Under the pieces are notes generated by a model, which worked only from the letters and a program-made list of their open reading frames with translations, was not told the origin of the DNA and did no database searches. DNA of 64,000 nt from Apostichopus japonicus (lineage: Eukaryota; Echinodermata; Holothuroidea; Aspidochirotida; Stichopodidae). The stretch lies in the NCBI RefSeq assembly GCF_037975245.1, contig NC_092582.1, positions 12,430,577 to 12,494,576 on the forward strand. Reading direction: 5' to 3'. The position numbers and the translations under genes were made by a program. Positions 51,601 through 63,732 of this stretch are shown here, piece by piece (the stretch's first letter is position 1; each line of letters opens with the position of its first letter).

Positions 51601-52661
51601 CCAATAGTGATGTCTTAAAATTATAGTTCAGATGTGTTTAAATTGTAAAGAAATCTGGAATAATCAGGAATTGAAACCATTTTGTACAGTTTATCAGACA
51701 TCTTGACGCATATAGCATGTTTGTACCTCAATTTAGATTTCTCAGCGACCGTTTTTTTTATGGCACTTCAACTTTTAAGTATACCTGTTACGACTATTAC
51801 TATCCCATCCTTTAATGGTATCTCAGGGAATTATTTATCCGGTATTGCATCGTAAAATGCTATGCTGTAATGTTCCAGTTGCTATACAAGTGCAAAAGCT
51901 ATACTTTGCTGTACATACAAGTGCAACAATATGTAGCAGTTTTGGAAAAAAAGAGTGGTGTTCTGTAAGAGACGACATTAAGAGACTTCAAAAACTTTGA
52001 ATAATTAAAATATTCAAATATCATTCCCTGCATTTATATCTTTCATTTCATTCGATCCTACAATGCTGGGTTTATTTGGATCCAAATAAATTTTTAAAAA
52101 ATCCACTGAAATGTACAGTAAGATACTACACAATATGATCTATTTTAAATATTTAATGTTGATGTATATGGTTATGGTTTTGTTCTTCATTCAAGAATTA
52201 CTTTCATTCATGCATGCCTGGCTATATATAGATAACACTTGTAGATAGATGTACATTGCAAGCATGCATCATAAAATGTAACCAAGTAAAAGAATTAAAA
52301 TTTATAAGCAAAAGCTCTTGACTCCAAACAGGGCTTTGTACTCTAGTGGTACTGTGTGTATTGAAGTCCCCTCGAGGCAGTCTTAAACTTTTACATTGTA
52401 TGTATTCATATTAAAATAGGTGAACAAAAGACCTAGTTTGCCCTAATTTCTGTGGTGGTTATAAGGTGGAACATGCTTGTAGCAATATATACACTATTTG
52501 GACTGTGTGTGTGAAATTTTCAAAATTTACATTGGAAATTGCATGTTCTCTCTGTAACACTTAGGTATTCGTCAATTTATCACTTTCGGCCTACAAGGGT
52601 ACATATTGCACTATATTGTGCTATAATTTCTTTCTGTAAAATCAGTCTTGCTATTAGTTTC

Positions 52662-52689
52662 TCATATATATATATATATATATATATAT
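52662..52689. repeat. (TA)n microsatellite
   Basis: About 13 TA units. Confidence 0.85.
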
Positions 52690-54370
52690 GTATTTATATC
52701 TCTCTTTGGACATTAATCAGGCATAGGCATATTTAAATTGACAGCACTTGGTTTATCGTAGATTCTAGTAGTGACAATTTATTGCTAACATTTATCAGAT
52801 ATTTTAATATTTTTAAATTGTAAAAATCTCAGAGGTTTACGAATGCATCATTCATAACTTAATTGGGAAATCTGACTTATAACTGCCACCGGGGATTCTG
52901 TATCTAATCTGATACTTTGTGGAAGGAAAGAGATCATGAATAAAACGTGTCCATTTTCTACGAAATGTCATAATTATAAAAATTTCATTGGTTCAATGTG
53001 CCAAAGTATCGTGCACATATAGACAGTTTATCAATTCTGAATAAAAATTTATAATTTTTTAAATTTATATCATTTTTATGGATTACCAATGGATTATATA
53101 GTAACAATTTATTACAGGACATACCGTAATGTTATTTTTCTATCATTTTGAACACTTTTATTATATCTTTAAAACCTCTCTGAAAATCCCAAAATCTATG
53201 TTATAAATTTTTTTTTTTAAAAAACCTCAATGGAATATGCAATATTTTCCAAGAAGCAGTTATGCACAGCAGAATTTTTGCATTAATTGTAATAGAAACA
53301 CAAATTACACATCTATTGACCAAACGTCCATAACACTACCCGTAGCTTTTATGATATTTTTGAAACAGTCGGAAAATCTCTGAATGCAGGACTCTAATTT
53401 TACAAACGTGATTTTCATCCAACCTTCACAATTAAAATGCAAAACTACCCTTCCTGTGTCCTTCATTAACTGAAAGTGGTTTCCTCTAAAAGAATTGATT
53501 TTTTTTTTCCCGCAAGCTCTATACTATTCTTTATCCAAGATGGTTTGATTTTTTTTTTTTTTTTTTGGCCCTTAATAACAAACATGTGAATTTCAGAAAC
53601 AACACTATCACACATGGGTGTTTTTTGCTCTTACAGGCATCCTTGCCTGATTAGATATACACAGCACTTTCAATTTTTGCTTGCACGATACAAAATTTAA
53701 TTTTCATGCGTTGGCATTCATAAGTCCCTAGGGTAACAAACAATTTTTACTGCATCTTATAATCGAGTCACAAAGACTATATTGAAAGTCTTCGGATAGA
53801 ATATGATAGATGGACGTAGTTCGTCGTCGCTTCGTTTGCCACGACGTACAGATTTTTGTATTTCTTGTTTTCTATCTTTACTCGATCGGTTTGATGTCAA
53901 TTAATATTGAAAGAATGCACTTCGATATAGATAACATCAAGATTGAAAAAAATTGATTTTCAATGGGCCATATTTTGTGCTTTGGTTTTTACTCTATATA
54001 TTTTTCTGAGAAATTTGTCACTTCAATTTACATCTGATGTGGCTGCTCTTTTATGTTTGTATTCGCGGCAAAAATCTGTGACACTGATTTTGTTATCGTT
54101 TACTCTTTATTAATAAAATTTGGGACGGACAGATATGAAAAGTTGAGAGCTTTTGTAGGTCACAATGTACTGGATCAAACATACAGCATGTGTGTGTAAT
54201 TGTTTTTGATCTATTGCTATTTTGTTTTATATGAACTTGACCTTTATATTGTTTTAAGGGAAGGCTTTTTCCTATGATTTATTTACAACAAACTTTTTTT
54301 GATGGCATTGCTAATAGGTACTGCGTAAATGTACGGTAAAACAAATAATAAATTCTTATTAATATATAGG

Positions 54371-54446
54371 TCAAAATAAAACAAAATTGTTAGCAAACTG
54401 CTTATCCACTAGAGAGCCTGTGTAAGAGAATGTGTAAAAGTAAGTT
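54371..54446 (+). repeat. Inverted repeat arm upstream of DDAH exon 2
   Basis: About 76 nt, containing GTTAGCAAACTGCTTATCC and ACTAGAGAGCCTGTGTA. It is the near-perfect reverse complement of 56602-56677, with only a few mismatches. It ends about 650 bp before exon 2. Confidence 0.88.
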
Positions 54447-55099
54447 GGCCTGTTGTTTCGATCCTAGCAGGATCTTATTCAAAGGCTAAAAAGGTCACCA
54501 CTATTTCTTGTCTATACCTCTTCTCCATCCTCCCTCCCCTACCCGATCCCTTAATGTATCTTCTCTAAATCAAACCATGAAAAGAGGCAGAACTGTTAAC
54601 CATAACTTACAAGTTTTTTATGCATGTGATGCACAAACCGCAAAATGGCTTGCCAAGTGAAAAACTGAATTCATTAACAAATAAATCTTGTTTATAAGTG
54701 AGCAAAGAACTCAAGATCCTGTTTTTGAACAATTAATACCTAAATGTCAAAGATGTTCTGAAGCTTGTAACAGGAATGTAATTACTGCATCTTGCCATAC
54801 ATCACCAGCTAGGTTTCTTTCATTATATAATCTAACCAGTAATTTTACATTTGCCATCATCTGCAGAGACTTCAAATTTAATTTGGTATGCCAAATTTTA
54901 ACAGAAATGTTGATAAAAATGATATTAATGAAAGAAATTTCAAGTCAGATGGATATAGTATATTAGATCGATCATATAGTTTTGTAAGTTTGCTGGTAGT
55001 TTCTGCCTCTTAGTACTTAATCTAAGGACATTACTATGTATCGTAGTTGTGATTTGCAGCCAATATTGATAGCTTATCTCATCTCTCCCTCTTCCTCAG

Positions 55100-55202
55100 G
55101 TAACGCTCATCAAGAGGATTCTTGGAGGAGGCCTCGGTCAGGAAATCGTCGAGATGACAGAAAAAGGAGCGACGTTAGACGGTGGCGATGTCTTATTTAC
55201 AG
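55100..55202 (+). CDS. DDAH1: DDAH-like gene, coding exon 2 (residues 123-156 plus one base)
   Basis: Preceded by a pyrimidine-rich tract and the acceptor CTCCCTCTTCCTCAG. The exon is 103 nt, starts in phase 0 and ends in phase 1 at ACAG|GTAAAG. It encodes a helix (VTLIKRIL) followed by EIVEMTEKGATLDGGDVLFT, a hallmark DDAH segment. Asp149 in the spliced numbering corresponds to human Asp127, the acidic member of the active site, within the conserved LDGGDVLFTG loop. Its size and boundaries match the small second exon of vertebrate DDAH1 as I know it. The exon lies between two copies of an inverted repeat (54371-54446 and 56602-56677), and a ~140-nt minisatellite begins about 240 bp after it. 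Confidence 0.9.
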
Positions 55203-55439
55203 GTAAAGTGACAGGATTTATCGAGCTTTTCACATCTTAGCTGCCTAGACACCTTCTTTTGTCAGGCTCAAACATATCTTTGGGGCTGCCTGGAGGGCTG
55301 GAAATCTCTAAACATCTATGACTTTCCCTTCGTTGCCTCTTTCCGTGTCTGAGGTTTTCGGATAGACTCGGCTCGTCTGTGGTACAACTCTCGTCTGTTG
55401 TAAGAACACATCGGACGACATGATTTAAGCCTTGCTCCG

Positions 55440-56190
55440 AACAAAAACAAAATCAAGGTGGATGAAAAGTAGGCCCTATAGAAACCAAATCACAGGTGCT
55501 GACATATAATAATAAATCTACTCGTCTGCGAATTGGCAAACATCGAAATCAAGAGGTGGGATATTCCATGCTCAAAGAGAAAGGCATGGCGAATGCATGT
55601 ATATAGAGGGACCTAGAAACCAAATCACAGGTGCTTACTTTATAAGAAAACTACTTAATCATCTCCAAATAGCTATAATGATGTAACTTTGATCTCTGAA
55701 GACTTTTGGTATTCCTCGCTCAAAGATGAATATAAAGGTGTATGCATGTGCAGTAGGCCCTAGATAGGAACCAAATCACAGGTGCGGGCGTATAATCATC
55801 AATCTACTCCTCTGCAAATGACAATTAAAAGTCGATATCAAGACTTTGGTATTTCGTAAGTGATAAAATGAACACTCAGGGCGAATGTATATATAGTAAG
55901 CCCAATATAAACCAAAATCACAGGTGCGGAGATTATCGTCATAAATTTACTCGTCTCCTTATGGATGATGGGCCCCGTTCTAAAAGTGTTTTGGTACTTT
56001 ATGATCAAACATTATATCAGGGTGGATGTGTTTAGTAGGTCCTAACTAGAAACCAAATCACAGGTGACAAAGTCCTTAAAAATTTACTCGTCTCCCAAAT
56101 GGCAGACATCGATCTCAAAAACTTTAGTGGTCCGTTCTCAAAAAGTGAAGTTCCTCCTGCAAGTCGAAAAGATCATCGCTAGCGGTGGTA
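55440..56190. repeat. Minisatellite in DDAH intron 2, ~140-nt unit, about five copies
   Basis: The block ACCAAATCACAGGTGC recurs near 55484, 55618, 55770, 55911 and 56050, with TCTACTCGTCTGC-like and GGCAAACATCG-like segments between. The copies differ by substitutions and small indels. A lone TGAATCACAGCTGATG near 56560 may be a remnant. Confidence 0.85.
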
Positions 56191-56601
56191 GCACTAAGCA
56201 TTTTTTCTTTCAATGACTATGAGATAGCTTTTAAGAACAGTCCCTTTCTGTTTAATTAATTTGCTCCTCCTATTTCATTCAATTATGTTCATTACATGAA
56301 GATACAGATTATATGTATTGTGTTGAAGTAAGCGAAAAAGACTACTATGTTTTGTCACATATGTTTGTATTATTATGCAACATTGACAGAAGCAAAAAAA
56401 AAGAAAAAAGGGAAATATTATGTTCATTATGTCACGTTAAGAGATATGCAAATATTGTTGTGTAAAATGAACAAAGGGATAATAAACGAGCTGAGAAATA
56501 CAAAAAGAATGAAAAAAAAAGTCAAGTTGAAAATGTCATGTTGTAGCCCTTATAAACTGAATCACAGCTGATGCTGACATAAAATTTAATTGTGTAAAAC
56601 T

Positions 56602-56677
56602 AACTTACTTTTACACATTCTCCTACACAGGCTCTCTAGTGGATAAGCAGTTTGCTAACAGTTTTATTTTATTTTGA
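56602..56677 (-). repeat. Inverted repeat arm downstream of DDAH exon 2
   Basis: Reverse-complement partner of 54371-54446, about 1.4 kb after exon 2. The pair encloses 2.2 kb including the exon and a minisatellite. The arms may be two oppositely inserted repeat copies or the ends of one transposon; no target duplication is evident. Confidence 0.88.
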
Positions 56678-59600
56678 TAAAATTTAATTGTCTGCAAAAT
56701 GGAAAACCAATTCAATCTCAAAACTTCTGTATACCGTCCTTTGATGTTTCTCCTATAATAATTTAAACCTACTGTACCTCATAGAACAGTTGAATGGTGG
56801 GATTTAAATGCTTCCTGTTAAAAAACAAAAACATAATTATCAGTTTAAAAAGTGTAAGAAGTTTTTTTTCTGGCATGTTCCTTTTTAGGCTTTTTCCCCT
56901 CTACATGTTGCAGACATCAAATAAATTACAGCCAACATTTATATACTACTGTATTCTGCAAGTAAATCCACCAGTTAAAGGGAAATGTTGCTTCTTTCAT
57001 GTCAGTCAAGTTTAAAATTGCATTTGATAAATCCAGAACCATGAATTATACCCACAACTTTATAAGTTTCATTAATGTCATTTAATTTGCCAAGGATATC
57101 CGCTCATTCTATGAATATTTTATTGTTTTTTGAGTTTGGTCTGTATATCATATGCATAAAGTTGTCATTACAGTGGCAGTATAACCAAGTATGACTCATT
57201 ATTAGGACAATTTTCTTGACACATTTGCCAAGTATGGCTGGCAATATGAAACAACGATCATAGAATTTCGGTGCAATGTGTCTTTGATTGGAACATGTAT
57301 ATACTTTCTATTCTTCCTATTAAGGTTGCCAACTTTCTGGCATTTGTAATTTCAAGTATATAAGTGTAAACAGTAAAGATATGAGGATGTGAAGATATGC
57401 TAGATGGGTTATTTTTCTAGGACTTCATAAATAAGCAAAAAATGAAAATTAATGCAATATGAAAGGCCTTAGCAGTGTAAATCGGTGACATTTGACGACA
57501 AAGTAGCAGGCTATGCCGTACGGTATTGACCGTATTCAGGTGACCTTGTGAGGAATATAGTTAGGTATAACCTTTCCCACCCCTTCCCCCATCCAAATCT
57601 CCATCGCCATCCCCCTACCCCACCCATACCAATGTCTTAGTATCTTAGTGTCTGAAAGTATAGAAGGATGTCAGATGTTGAGTCTATATAGAATAATGTT
57701 AATACCCTTGGCACAATCAGACAGACATGTGCCTGGAGTTGAGTGGGGGGGGGTGGGAGGGAGGGGGCTAAAAATGAACTTTGAGCAGTTATAGTACATG
57801 GCAACTGCAGTAATGCAATATTGTGGAATATTTAAAAAAAAAAAAATTTAAATCACAAGCCACACAATCACCGGTATGATGAGCGAGCAACTATTTTTGG
57901 GGTGATTTAATTTCCAGTAGTGGTATTCTATATATACAGGTATATATAGGTTCAGGAGCCTATCTGGCGTTCTATGATACTTCTATTATCGTGATAGCAT
58001 TCCTTCCTACATATCGAGCTATTGATTAAACTCTTATCATTAGTTTTGCAAGTTTAATACAGCTCATTGCTCTGTTGTCAGAAACAATCATTGTCCTTTC
58101 TCATTCGATTTATAGCAAAATCTCTTTCCTTGCCAGTACGCTCTTTGGCGTTCTTCATCGGACACATGTGTACTGGATTTTTTTTTTTTTTTGGCTATGA
58201 AAAATTAAAGAGCTTTGTCACATATATCCCTTGCAGTCTATGTTTGTGTAGTCTATGTTTTTAGTCAGAATTCCTATTTATAATTAAATACAAAAGGAAG
58301 TGCCAAAGTTGTTTTGACCAGCTGTCAATTATTAAAGACCTAATTTAGATGAAAAGCGAGAGATCTTATTTGCGAGTTTTCTTGTTAATTAGGTCTTCAG
58401 GCAGCTTATATATTAGCTCGTTCATTATTTTGGAAGTTTGAGCCGTATTAGATGGCAGACCATTCGTCTGAGATTTGTTCCCACTTTGTGAACAACTTTC
58501 AAACTCTAATAGATCTAACTTTGGGTTAATTGTCATTTATAGGTGGCAGACAAATTGTTGGTTTTGTAAATGTTTGTGTGCCTTTCTGTGAATGTCGACG
58601 GTATGTATGGTAACAGGAGTGTCACCAAGGGGGAAAGCCCAAGGCTCACCTGTGTCATGGTGCCCCTTCCCCCTCCCCTAGCCCTGAAAACATTATGCCC
58701 CCATGGTGTCATAAATGGCATCGTTGTTGCCAATTTGTGTTATATACAAAGTGTTTGATGCTGAGTGTAGCATATTTGTACAAAACCATTGTGCAGCTTT
58801 ACCATCATGCACTGATTTCCTCCCTTGTTGGATATAGGGTGGTTATCAGTAATAACTGCAGAAATATGAATGTCGGGAAGGACTTGAAAATTTATGTTTC
58901 TCTGTCATGTATACCTGAACCCAGTTTCTCTTGTTAGTAATGATGCACAGTTCAGAAAATGTCTTGTTTTTGCACCATTGACTTCATTTTAAAAGATATA
59001 TATAGTATTTTGGATAAATGTTTCCAAACATCTCCATCAGATTAGCTTAATATGTTTCAAACCATATTCAAGTGATGCAACATATCTGTATTTCTCCAGA
59101 GAAAATACCAAACATTTTCAATTCTTCATAAAAATTCATTTTAATTTTGAAGGCATTCAAGTGTGTACATAAATAGGCTCCCACCCTCCCCCATCTGTAA
59201 CCCCAGGGACTCTAATGTGGGCCCTACACCCCATGCCAGGAGGACTTTGCTGTCCACTCTGGCAGCACTTGGCACTATTGCAGTATTAAATATATTTCAT
59301 CCTGCTTCTCTTTTAACTCTAAAACACACGAGAAGCAAATTTCCAAATTTTGAAACCCTTCCTCATTATTTTCAAATGAAACTGCATTTATAGTGAAATT
59401 AGAGATTTAATCTACATTGGAACAGGATTTTGCCAGTATCAAATTATGCCCAAATCAATACCGAAACTATTAAGTATAGCTGCTTAAATTTTTTTGGCCG
59501 TATATCGGCTGACCGTGCATCAGTCGAATGTAAAAGATTTTTGAGTTGGTCTGGAGAAAGCTCGCTCCAACGTCGAAATTGGATTTTTATCTGGATCCAC

Positions 59601-60516
59601 GCGTATCTTGGGCAAGTATGTAATGAATGCAGCCTGCAATCTTGTAACTGTGTAAATTACTATACTTAGCAATCTACCCTTCAATATTGTGTACACTAGT
59701 ATGTGAAGTACCTCTCTCTGGGAGCGTCGTTATCACTACAATATGTTTTAGATTTTGTACGATTCAGCTCAGCTCAGATATTGACATGGGTTTTAGATTT
59801 TTAGTGACCACCACCGTTTGAAGTGAAATCAATATTGACTCAAAAAGCACTGTCCTGTGTGCAATTAGAAAATACAGGTATCGCTAAAAGCGTCTTGGGC
59901 ATTTTCATTTGATGTCATTATTAATAGTTGCCTACCAGGGCAATTTTTTTTGGATCGTTGGAAGCACTCGATCGAAGCCACATATTTTTGATGGAAATTG
60001 GAATGGAGGTCATGCCCAATAAGTAGGTCGTAAAATGGACATTTTGATGGAGAGGATACAAAGAAATATATGGTACTTTAATAAAAGTCATATCTGATGA
60101 AAGATAAAACTTTTCATTTGTGTCAGAGGAACAAAATTAATTGATGATTCTAATCATTCCTCTCTGTCCTGCCAGACTGGCATCTTTCTCCCACCTTTAA
60201 GGTCTCACTCACCGTTCCTTCTCCAATTTATGCAAATTAACTCCCAAAATAACTTTATAACAATATTTTCTACGTTCCCAATTAATATCTTGGCTTCACA
60301 ACATTTTCCTTTCATCCTGTTTGCTCCTGGTGGTTGTTAACTTAAACTATGCCATTATATGATCTCTTATCTCTAGGAACTCTTTTTGGCTTTGAACAGT
60401 AAATTTCACATCCACTAATTAAGCCATGCCTATACCTTACCTCTCACTTGATCTTGCACCCGCGAAAGAATTATAGCTATCGTTTCATACATTTAACTTT
60501 TTGTTTCGTATTTCAG

Positions 60517-60710
60517 GTAAAGAATTTTTTGTAGGATTGAGCTCCAGAACGAATCAGAAAGGTGCAAATAGTCTGGCAAATGCGTTCCCCAATTATCCCG
60601 TCTCGGGTATCAAGGTCAACGGACACCTTCACCTGAAGAGTATGATGAGCATGGCAGGACCTGGAATCATCGCTGTTGGGAGCAGTGACCATTCTCAGAA
60701 AGCAATAAGA
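60517..60710 (+). CDS. DDAH1: DDAH-like gene, coding exon 3 (residues 157-221)
   Basis: Begins after the acceptor TTTCGTATTTCAG in phase 1, so the split Gly codon completes the LFTG/KEFFVGL junction expected of DDAH. It is 194 nt and ends at AGA|GTAAGT in phase 0. Visible family blocks are KEFFVGLSSRTNQKGA, NGHLHLKSMMSMAGP and IIAVGSSDHSQKAIR. Arg167 matches human Arg145 (substrate binding) and His195 matches human His173 (general acid/base), both at the same 22-residue offset. The core active-site residues present in this exon are therefore intact, in contrast to exon 1. The remaining C-terminal exons, including the nucleophilic Cys near the C-terminus, are not found before base 64000 and presumably lie downstream. 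A tRNA-derived SINE sits 35 bp past the splice donor. Confidence 0.92.
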
Positions 60711-60745
60711 GTAAGTATCTAGTCAACCTATTATGTATGTACTTG

Positions 60746-60977
60746 AGATTCTCCTGCAAGCAGGAACTCGCAAAGAAGCCATCATCCGGGCTTATCAAAG
60801 CCGCAAGCTGACCGAAGTCAGTCTCTTACATTCATATTTAACGTCCATGATTATGAATTGTCAATTGTCAACAACTCTGTAACTGGACGACATGTACATT
60901 AATCTTGGAGTGACTCGAACCGGGGACCTCATGATTGGAAGGCACCGGCATTAACCGCTGAGCTAACACTCCCTAAT
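60746..60977 (-). mobile_element. tRNA-derived SINE, copy 2
   Basis: Second copy of the 38346-38572 element, starting AGATTCTCCTGCAAGCAGG and ending ACACTCCCTAAT in plus-strand terms. Its tRNA-like head on the minus strand keeps GGTTCGAGTCACTCC. It lies 35 bp downstream of the DDAH exon 3 splice donor, antisense to the gene. Confidence 0.8.
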
Positions 60978-61620
60978 AGTGTGCCTAATGTTACAGACTA
61001 CAATAATAGTTCAGTGTTCAGTGTCTAAATTACCTTCTGTTCCCCTACGGTCTACATTCTACCATTGAACCTCTTACCCCTACCAGACATCCTTACTGGT
61101 ACTATAAATCCCGACCTCTTACCCATTCCCCATTTTCCCACATAAATGCACTCACTTTTCTGCCTCTTTCTTAGAAGTAAGATGTTTGTATTTTGAATAC
61201 ATGAATGGTAAATAGTTTTCCTCCACCGTATATACAGGTCTTGTTTTGAGCAATGCATATTGCTAATTTTTATTCCAAAAAAGATCTCAGAAAAGAGGAG
61301 GGTGGCCAATGATTCCTCCCTGGATCTATCCCTCTGCCCCGACTTTGGAAAGTTTGTTATTTAGCTAGACAAATCCCAGGTATTTTGCATAAATGGTTAG
61401 AATTGACCAAACTAAGATGTTTACCCAGATCTCGCTATAGCTGATCATTCCACGATATATATATCAATGCCATTATTGATTGAAAATGCACAATTTATCA
61501 TATATGCAGCTTGGCTGTAGGAAGCTGCAGCCCCCTCAGCATCCTACTTTTGACACAGTGCTGCCTAAACTGTACATCTTGAATGATGAAACATTAATTG
61601 CAACTAGTAAGCCATAAAGC

Positions 61621-62000
61621 CTGATCATAGTAATAATTAACAGTTCTTATATAGCGCAACTTACAATAAAGTCTCGCCGCGCTGTACTTAACCCTGGTCA
61701 TTGGTAACTCGTCACACCTACACACCAAAGTGTGCACAATTCGAACAATCTCTCCTGGGGCACCACAGTGCAGCACAGCCACGTGTCCCTGGGGGACTTC
61801 CCATAGGGTGCAGCCACAAACCGGCGCACACAACTATATTTACAAGTCACCTCGCAAGTCCCCATTTATACACCTGGGTGAAGAGAGGCAATGGAGATAA
61901 AATGCCTTGCCCAAGGACACAATGCAATGATCTGGCCCGGGCTTACACCTGTAATCCTTAGATCACAAGTCCACTGCCTTAACCACTTGACCACAACGTG
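61621..62000 (-). mobile_element. Deu-like tRNA-derived SINE
   Basis: Minus-strand reading: a tRNA-like head CACGTTGTGGTCAAGTGGTTAAGG near 62000, then TGTCCTTGGGCAAGGCATTTT. That block resembles the conserved central domain of Deu-type SINEs. The tail is AAGTTGCGCTATATAAGAACTG followed by a short AT-rich end near 61621. Domain recognition is from memory of the consensus, so the subfamily is uncertain. Confidence 0.65.
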
Positions 62001-63732
62001 TAAGAGACTATAAGGAAGTATAGTCCCACCCATGGCCTGTGCGGTAATACTTGTTGTCCTTGTCATCCTGTGAGGCTGATGTAGCTGGTCGATTATCCAC
62101 TTACTTTACATGTCAGATTGATACAACCTTGAGAGAAAGTTACTGGTCATTTTAACCGGCTTAATTAGAACGGCTTGTGATAATATTTTTTCTTTGAGCA
62201 CTGGACGTTTGATAACAGACTGAATTTTCTAATCAACATGTTAATCTGTAGAGCTGTACATGTCGTCCGTAAAGCAATAGCCGTGTTTATATTTTTCTGA
62301 ATTGTTCCTCTTTTTAAATTTAAGATCTACAGTATGCTGCCATTGAAAGAGAGTAAGAAAAAACTAAGGTGCAGTGTATTGCTTGTGATCATTGTGCACG
62401 TTTGATCATCATAACAGAACATTTCAAATATTGACAGATATTTGTAGATAAATCCTCTAAATAGTGAAAAGTAAGAGGAATTATACATTCACCGTGCACA
62501 CGAAATCAAGTGCTTGTAACTATGTGCATAACATTTCCTCACTTAAATGTGCACATGCAAAGATTTAAAAATTGTGGGTTTTACTTTAACAACAACAATT
62601 TGGTCATTTCATTCATTTTGCCAATTTATGAAAAAAAAAATGGCTTTAAATTTTGTAAATGTTTGCATACAATTTTTAAAGAACTCTTTCATCGTTTCAT
62701 TATCTTTAGCTTTCAATCGACAAAACAAATTGTACTGGTATGTGATACGAAAAATTCAAAACTTTGCTCAATTAATTGGCAAATCTTTCATGCTGAGAAA
62801 TCTATGAAACCAAAAGCTAGGTTATATTGAATCTGAAGTGTGAGGAATAAAGTTATGGTTCTCTATGTAAATTTGTTTCCAGCCACTTTGATGAATGAGC
62901 CTTGGGCGTTAAATTTTATTTCTTGAAAAAAAAAATGAAAAAAAAATAAATACAATGTTGTATAAATGAAAGCAGTACTGTAAGCTGACAAATGCTCCTT
63001 CAATGATCTGTCTGTCTTTAAAGTGATTTTTCTTTGGCAAAATTAACTCATCCTTGTAAAAGTACTAACACTTTCTCCTTCTTCTTTTCACCTCGACCAA
63101 TTGATAATTATTTTTAGCAAACTGTTCATGCCTGTAGCATCAATTGGTAATATATATCTGTGGACAGAGAATTTTCGTCTTCGAGGCACGCAGCAGAACC
63201 AAACGGCCGGCATATGATTGACGATCTCCGTGCAGCTTTCGTGCAGCCTGCGTGCATGTCGGTCCTGTCGTTATTAAATCATAAGAACAGAGAAAGAAAA
63301 CAGAGGCTCGATCCTCCATGTGACTGAAAATACATCGCATTCGGTCGCGGTCTGTTTGGGGCATGAATGATAGCTCAGGTGTAAACCGTTGTCCGAATCT
63401 CAAATAATGTTGGAAGATGTGACATCTGTTTTCCATGATAACTCGTGGTCCCGGCTGCTGTCACTGTCCTTTAAGAGACGTGATGGCCAGCCGGTGTGTT
63501 ATACACATATACAGCAGTTTTAATGAAATTTTCCCTCCTTCTGTTTATATAGTAATAATACGTGTAAAGCTGCATGGTATTTTCTTCAGTGGTCTGATCA
63601 ATGCACTGAGTTATCAATTTAATATCATGTTGGTGTCTATACATGGTGGTTTGTGTATAGCTATATATGATATTATTTCCGTCTTGTTTTTTGTTATCAT
63701 GGCAATCAAGATGGTGTGTATGTGCATGTGCA

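Larger units (their letters stand above)
31776..55099 (+). other. DDAH intron 1, 3' portion
   Basis: About 23 kb with no recognised exon. It contains one SINE copy, a minisatellite at 44.3-44.8 kb, simple repeats, a local duplication at 36.6 kb and the upstream inverted-repeat arm. Otherwise nothing seen. Confidence 0.6.
55203..60516 (+). other. DDAH intron 2
   Basis: 5.3 kb bounded by GTAAAG and TATTTCAG. It holds the ~140-nt minisatellite and the downstream inverted-repeat arm. The rest is AT-rich with no exon signal. Confidence 0.8.

Noticed and set aside
60906-60977. Possible tRNA gene (minus strand)
   Set aside because: A and B boxes are present, but the cloverleaf is imperfect and the sequence is the head of a SINE present in two copies.
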